A program made the translations under genes and the position numbers. 9,087 nucleotides of DNA from an uncultured Clostridium sp. (lineage in GTDB: Bacteria; Bacillota; Clostridia; Oscillospirales; Acutalibacteraceae): contig URIN01000036.1 of the NCBI GenBank assembly GCA_900547915.1, positions 1 to 9,087 on the forward strand. Reading direction: 5' to 3'. Position 1 is the first letter of the stretch. Each line of letters begins with the position of its first letter. The notes under the pieces were generated by a model. That model was not told where the DNA came from. It made no database searches and saw nothing but the letters and a program-made list of their open reading frames with translations. Below are positions 5,966 to 9,087 of the stretch, in pieces.

Positions 5966-7069
5966 CTATAATTCTATCATCTGTTTCAACACGCTTATTG
6001 ATCTTTTTCGCTCATTCTCAAGTATCAGATTAACTCTTTCGTAATCTATCTTTCTCTGAGCGAGTGAAATATCATCATAATTATTAAGTATTCTGTCGGT
6101 AAGACCGGTCATTTTCAGAATACTCATATTGCGTGTGCCTGTTTTGTTGTTTGGCAACACCTCAACAAAAGGAGTATTAAAATTAATGGCAAAAGCTGTG
6201 CCGTGGAAAGAATCCGTTATCAGGCACTGAGCATTTTTTATATAGCCAAGAAATTCATTTACGGACGGACACCACACAAACTTCCCCTCTCTTATTATCT
6301 GATGAAAAGAAGTAGAAATCCTTATAAGCGGCAAATTCATTGCTTTCGCAACTTTTTCAGCGTACTGGCCTACATATTTGTCATTATGAAGCTGATAAAC
6401 GAGAACATATTTTTTATTTCCAACAATCTTTACATATCCGCTCCAAAAATCAGAGTTCAGCAACAGCGTAGGGTCAAGCACCTGAACTGCATTGATTTCC
6501 AATTTATTTAGAATATCTTTAGCACTGTCCTCTCTAACAGATATATGATCATACCTGCTCAGCCACTTTTTATAATACTGCTGCGTTTCGGGGCTCATAT
6601 CAACACGCCCGAAACTTGCGGCATAAGCAATCTTTTTAACGTCATCACCTGCAAATGACAGGCAATAAGAGCTGTCAAAAGAACCGTTTTCAACTGGTCC
6701 CCAAACCTGGTCGCTGCCCGTCATATACACGTCCGCATCAGGTGGGTTTGATAAAAGTTGCTGTGGTGAAATATATCTTTTTGAAAGGTGCAGATAATCT
6801 GCCTGCTCCTTTTCAAATCTTTTGCCTGCTGCAATACTTTCCGGCTGGCGCAAAGCAAGATATATCGTCTGTTTTAACTTATTTTTATTCCATTGCGGTT
6901 TTTGCCTAAGCAAAGTTTTCTCACGCTGGAGATATGACTCATCTTTACGGATATAGTCGATAATTTCACAGGTGTGCCCCATATTTTCTATAACATTTTG
7001 GGTGGCAAACGCCTGCAACAGCGACCCGTAATTAACAACCGCGTGTCTGGTTATTACCGCTACTTTCAT
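5966..7069 (-). CDS. Polysaccharide pyruvyl transferase family protein
   Basis: A 367-residue member of the CsaB/WcaK-like family (PF04230). Characterised members transfer the enolpyruvyl group of phosphoenolpyruvate to a sugar to form an acidic pyruvate ketal. Motifs seen: NYGSLLQA at 13-20 close to the N-terminus, GSDQVW at 118-123, SVRE at 177-180, VLDPTLLL at 198-205, and DSFHG at 286-290 in the C-terminal half, typical of this GT-B-like fold. Start ATG at 7067-7069 has AAGGG at 7078-7082, which overlaps the TAA stop of the radical SAM gene, with 8-base spacing. The stop TAG lies 21 bases before the FrhB-like gene. Pairing with an FrhB-like neighbour is a pattern I recall from many anaerobe glycan clusters. 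Whether this subgroup really makes pyruvate ketals is not established; the family is broad and some members could act differently. Confidence 0.93.
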   Translation of the reverse strand: MKVAVITRHAVVNYGSLLQAFATQNVIENMGHTCEIIDYIRKDESYLQREKTLLRQKPQWNKNKLKQTIYLALRQPESIAAGKRFEKEQADYLHLSKRYISPQQLLSNPPDADVYMTGSDQVWGPVENGSFDSSYCLSFAGDDVKKIAYAASFGRVDMSPETQQYYKKWLSRYDHISVREDSAKDILNKLEINAVQVLDPTLLLNSDFWSGYVKIVGNKKYVLVYQLHNDKYVGQYAEKVAKAMNLPLIRISTSFHQIIREGKFVWCPSVNEFLGYIKNAQCLITDSFHGTAFAINFNTPFVEVLPNNKTGTRNMSILKMTGLTDRILNNYDDISLAQRKIDYERVNLILENERKRSISVLKQMIEL

Positions 7070-7077
7070 AGAAATTA

Positions 7078-7082
7078 CCCTT
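7078..7082 (-). promoter_or_regulatory. Shine-Dalgarno site overlapping the upstream stop codon
   Basis: AAGGG on the minus strand shares its two A bases with the TAA stop of the radical SAM gene and lies 8 bases before the pyruvyl transferase ATG. Ribosomes ending the first gene would uncover or directly use this site, suggesting that the two proteins are made in coupled amounts. Confidence 0.7.
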
Positions 7083-8256
7083 AATTGCGGCTGAGCTGAT
7101 TTGCTATATCGGCATCGACTATTTCTTCGCCGCTAGTGCCTACGAGCGCTTTTTTGGATTTTTCCGAAAGCCCGTCATTTACAACGGCATTTTTATCGCA
7201 CGTGGAAAGAGAGTCAAGCTCTGCCTTTGTAACTTTTCCGTCTCTGAAATCACGAACTATTGGCAGCTCGTACATATTGTACTTTTTATCGCTGAAGAAG
7301 CGAAGGAACTTGTGCTTAATTACCCACGCTGCGGGGACCCAAATATATTTGTGCATAGCAGGTGAAACGGAACCTATCATCCAGCAGTTTCTGTTACAGG
7401 AACGCACCTTTTTGCGTACTTTTTCAGCCTGCTCGCTGTTCCACAGCTCGTCCCAGCTTTGTTCATTAAGGTTACCCATAACCTCTTTTTCCTTTGTTCC
7501 GTTACACGGCATAACATCGCCGTAAGGGTCAATAAAGAAGGTATCGAATGCCATATCACAGGGCAAAAGACGTTTCTGTCCGTATATGTAATTAATAAGC
7601 CCGTGGTTAAAATACGCTCTGAACCACTTTTTAGGACTGTTGCTTTTAAGGAGTTCATTTATAAGATTTTCAAAATTCTTTGCCACCATAGGGCGGTCTT
7701 TGATAATATTGTTTGACTCAACAAAATAAAAAGAATTGTGAAGTGACGCTGTTGCAAACTCCATATTGAGTTCGTCAGAAAGTTTATACAAAGGCACAAG
7801 GTCTTTTGCGTTTGCGTCCTGAACAGTCATACCGAAACCGACATCAGGATGATGCATTTCAACAAGTTTTTTTAGTGTTGTATATCCCCTGTTAAAACCG
7901 TCATCCAGTCCTCTGATAGCATTATTGGTCTCTTCAAGTCCCTCTATTGAAATCCTTATTCCGACATTAGGGAATTCTTCACAAAGATCTATAATCCTGT
8001 CAGTAAAGAAACCGTTTGTTGATATTACAATTCTATCACTCTTTTTATAAAGTTCGCGCACTATATCCTTGAGGTCGGTTCTTATGAACGGCTCTCCGCC
8101 CGTGATATTTGTAAAATACATTGGGGGCAGTTTTCTGATTGTATCCAAACTGATCTCCTCATCAGGAGATGATGGACGCTTATACCTGCTGCACATATTG
8201 CAACGGGCATTACAGCGGTATGTAACTATTACGGTACCATTCAATTTCTTAGACAT
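7081..8256 (-). CDS. Radical SAM protein with SPASM-like C-terminal region
   Basis: A 391-residue radical SAM enzyme. CxxxCxxC at residues 15-22 (C15, C19, C22) should bind the catalytic 4Fe-4S cluster that cleaves S-adenosylmethionine, and GGEP at 53-56 is the SAM-binding motif. The C-terminal part has C233, then FIDPYGDVMPC ending at C251, then GNL and a DELW segment, then C287 and C291 (CNRNCW). This is the arrangement of SPASM/Twitch domains, which carry auxiliary Fe-S clusters. Start ATG at 8254-8256 follows an AGAAGG-type Shine-Dalgarno site. The stop lies 11 bases before the pyruvyl transferase gene and forms part of its ribosome binding site, so the two are probably translationally coupled. 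Such proteins occur in anaerobe polysaccharide clusters, but no peptide substrate gene is visible here, so a sugar, lipid or protein target are all possible. The reaction is unknown. The C-terminal tail after about residue 330 matches nothing I recognise. Confidence 0.93.
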   Translation of the reverse strand: MSKKLNGTVIVTYRCNARCNMCSRYKRPSSPDEEISLDTIRKLPPMYFTNITGGEPFIRTDLKDIVRELYKKSDRIVISTNGFFTDRIIDLCEEFPNVGIRISIEGLEETNNAIRGLDDGFNRGYTTLKKLVEMHHPDVGFGMTVQDANAKDLVPLYKLSDELNMEFATASLHNSFYFVESNNIIKDRPMVAKNFENLINELLKSNSPKKWFRAYFNHGLINYIYGQKRLLPCDMAFDTFFIDPYGDVMPCNGTKEKEVMGNLNEQSWDELWNSEQAEKVRKKVRSCNRNCWMIGSVSPAMHKYIWVPAAWVIKHKFLRFFSDKKYNMYELPIVRDFRDGKVTKAELDSLSTCDKNAVVNDGLSEKSKKALVGTSGEEIVDADIANQLSRN

Positions 8257-8301
8257 ATTTTACCTTCTTAATCAAACCTGATATTCGCCACAACGGCAAA
8301 T

Positions 8302-9087
8302 TCAGGCGTAAATTTCCAAAAGCTTCTTGCAATACTGAGAAACAGTCATAAATTCTTTGTCAAGGCAATTATCACTCATTTTTTTCGCAAGGGCCGAATC
8401 ATTTAACAGAAGTGAAACTTTTTCTGAAAAATCCTTAACATTTCCCGGCTCGAATAAAAAGCCTGTTTTTCCGTCATCAATAAGTTCAGGTATGCCGCCT
8501 ATATTCGCTCCTACAACAGGTGTTCCATAAGATATGCTTTCCATAACAGAGAACGGGCAGTTTTCATACCAAACGCTGGGATAAACGGAACAAATAGCAT
8601 TGCTAATAAGCTCCTCAAGCTCTTTACCGGATTTGAAACCGACATATTTTATATGAGCGCATTCGAACACCTCTTTTTCAAGAGGGCCTGAGCCTGCGCA
8701 CACAAAATTGATATCATTTGACGCCATTATAGTCTCTACGCCCTTTTCAGCACTAAGGCGCCCGAAATAAAGTACATAATTACCTTTTTCGCAGGTAATT
8801 CTGTCTGCTCGGCGATTAAAGTTATGTATGACTGTTGTTTTTCCCTTAAAAACAGGATTGAGCATCAGCTTTGATTCGATAAATGATGAAGGACATATAA
8901 CTTTGTCTATATTCGCATAGATATTTTTATGCTTCCAAAAATACCCTTCAGCGCAGCCGATTACACTCTTAAGCTTTGATGAATGTACACAGGAATTTTT
9001 AAAGCAGTTTATAAACTCTCCTGTGGCACACTTTTCGCATATTTCACCACTAGGTGTCATCATCATATGATCAGGGCACACAAGCTG
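8302..9087 (-). CDS. GT4-family (GT-B fold) glycosyltransferase, N-terminus cut by window edge
   Basis: This is the C-terminal 261 residues of a retaining GT-B glycosyltransferase that would transfer a sugar from a nucleotide-sugar to a growing lipid-linked glycan on the cytoplasmic face of the membrane. The frame stays open to base 9087, so the true start lies outside; the GTG at 9079-9081 is only an internal valine. Visible-fragment landmarks are FGRLSAEKG at 108-116 (start of the donor-binding domain), AGSGP at 131-135, and the GT4 E-x7-E signature at residues 175 and 183 (ENCPFSVME), followed by SYGTPVVG and GGIPEL. Near the edge there is a cysteine cluster, CxxC-x7-C-x4-C at residues 17-33, preceded by a CP at 4-5. 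From memory, this insertion occurs in a subset of GT4 enzymes and could bind metal. It ends with TGA 45 bases before the radical SAM gene. The family call is firm; donor and acceptor sugars cannot be read from the sequence. Confidence 0.93.
   Translation of the reverse strand, partial: QLVCPDHMMMTPSGEICEKCATGEFINCFKNSCVHSSKLKSVIGCAEGYFWKHKNIYANIDKVICPSSFIESKLMLNPVFKGKTTVIHNFNRRADRITCEKGNYVLYFGRLSAEKGVETIMASNDINFVCAGSGPLEKEVFECAHIKYVGFKSGKELEELISNAICSVYPSVWYENCPFSVMESISYGTPVVGANIGGIPELIDDGKTGFLFEPGNVKDFSEKVSLLLNDSALAKKMSDNCLDKEFMTVSQYCKKLLEIYA

Noticed and set aside
7136..7525. Open reading frame of 129 codons on the plus strand inside the radical SAM gene.
   Set aside because: It is fully antisense to a well-supported gene, resembles no family I know, and other plus-strand frames in the window are likewise shadows of minus-strand genes.
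1..9087. Search for tRNA or rRNA genes, CRISPR arrays, insertion sequences, direct repeats and a promoter.
   Set aside because: The window is almost fully coding on one strand. I saw no repeat array, transposase, terminal inverted repeats, RNA gene or convincing -35/-10 pair in the short gaps.

Overview
The window is the interior of a surface-polysaccharide (capsule or exopolysaccharide) gene cluster. Ten protein-coding genes, two of them cut by the window edges, all lie on the minus strand, so transcription runs from base 9087 towards base 1. Gaps are at most about 73 bases, and several genes overlap or have a ribosome binding site touching the preceding stop codon. This is the layout of one long operon. 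AT-rich DNA, strong AGGAGG-type Shine-Dalgarno sites, GTG and TTG starts, and two iron-sulfur proteins (a radical SAM enzyme and an FrhB-like protein) suggest an anaerobic Gram-positive bacterium, probably a gut or rumen clostridium. That assignment is inference; no taxonomic marker gene is present.

In order of transcription the genes are: the C-terminal part of a GT-B (GT4) glycosyltransferase (8302-9087, cut by the right edge); a radical SAM protein with a SPASM-like C-terminal cysteine region (7081-8256); a polysaccharide pyruvyl transferase family protein (5966-7069); an FrhB/FdhB-like protein with two N-terminal 4Fe-4S motifs (4820-5944); a small stand-alone DUF115/MptE-like protein (3880-4746); an acylneuraminate-type cytidylyltransferase (3215-3883); an HpcH/HpaI-family aldolase (2455-3222); a Wzy-like polymerase (1142-2413); a GT2 glycosyltransferase (184-1170); and the first 48 codons of a second pyruvyl transferase family protein (1-146, cut by the left edge).

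The glycosyltransferases would build a repeat unit and the Wzy-like protein would polymerise it, while the pyruvyl transferase homologues could add acidic ketals. No flippase, initiating transferase or chain-length regulator is visible; these probably lie outside the window.

The most interesting part is the tightly coupled trio at 2455-4746. A pyruvate aldolase, a CMP-sugar synthetase homologue and a DUF115 protein (the domain found in Maf-type nonulosonic acid transferases) could make, activate and transfer a 2-keto-3-deoxy (ulosonic) acid by a route that replaces the usual PEP-dependent NeuB or KdsA synthase. A second point of interest is the redox set formed by the radical SAM protein and the pyruvyl transferase/FrhB pair, whose role in polysaccharide assembly is not established. 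Upstream of the trio, two adjacent RNA hairpins abut the ribosome binding site of a gene that starts with TTG.
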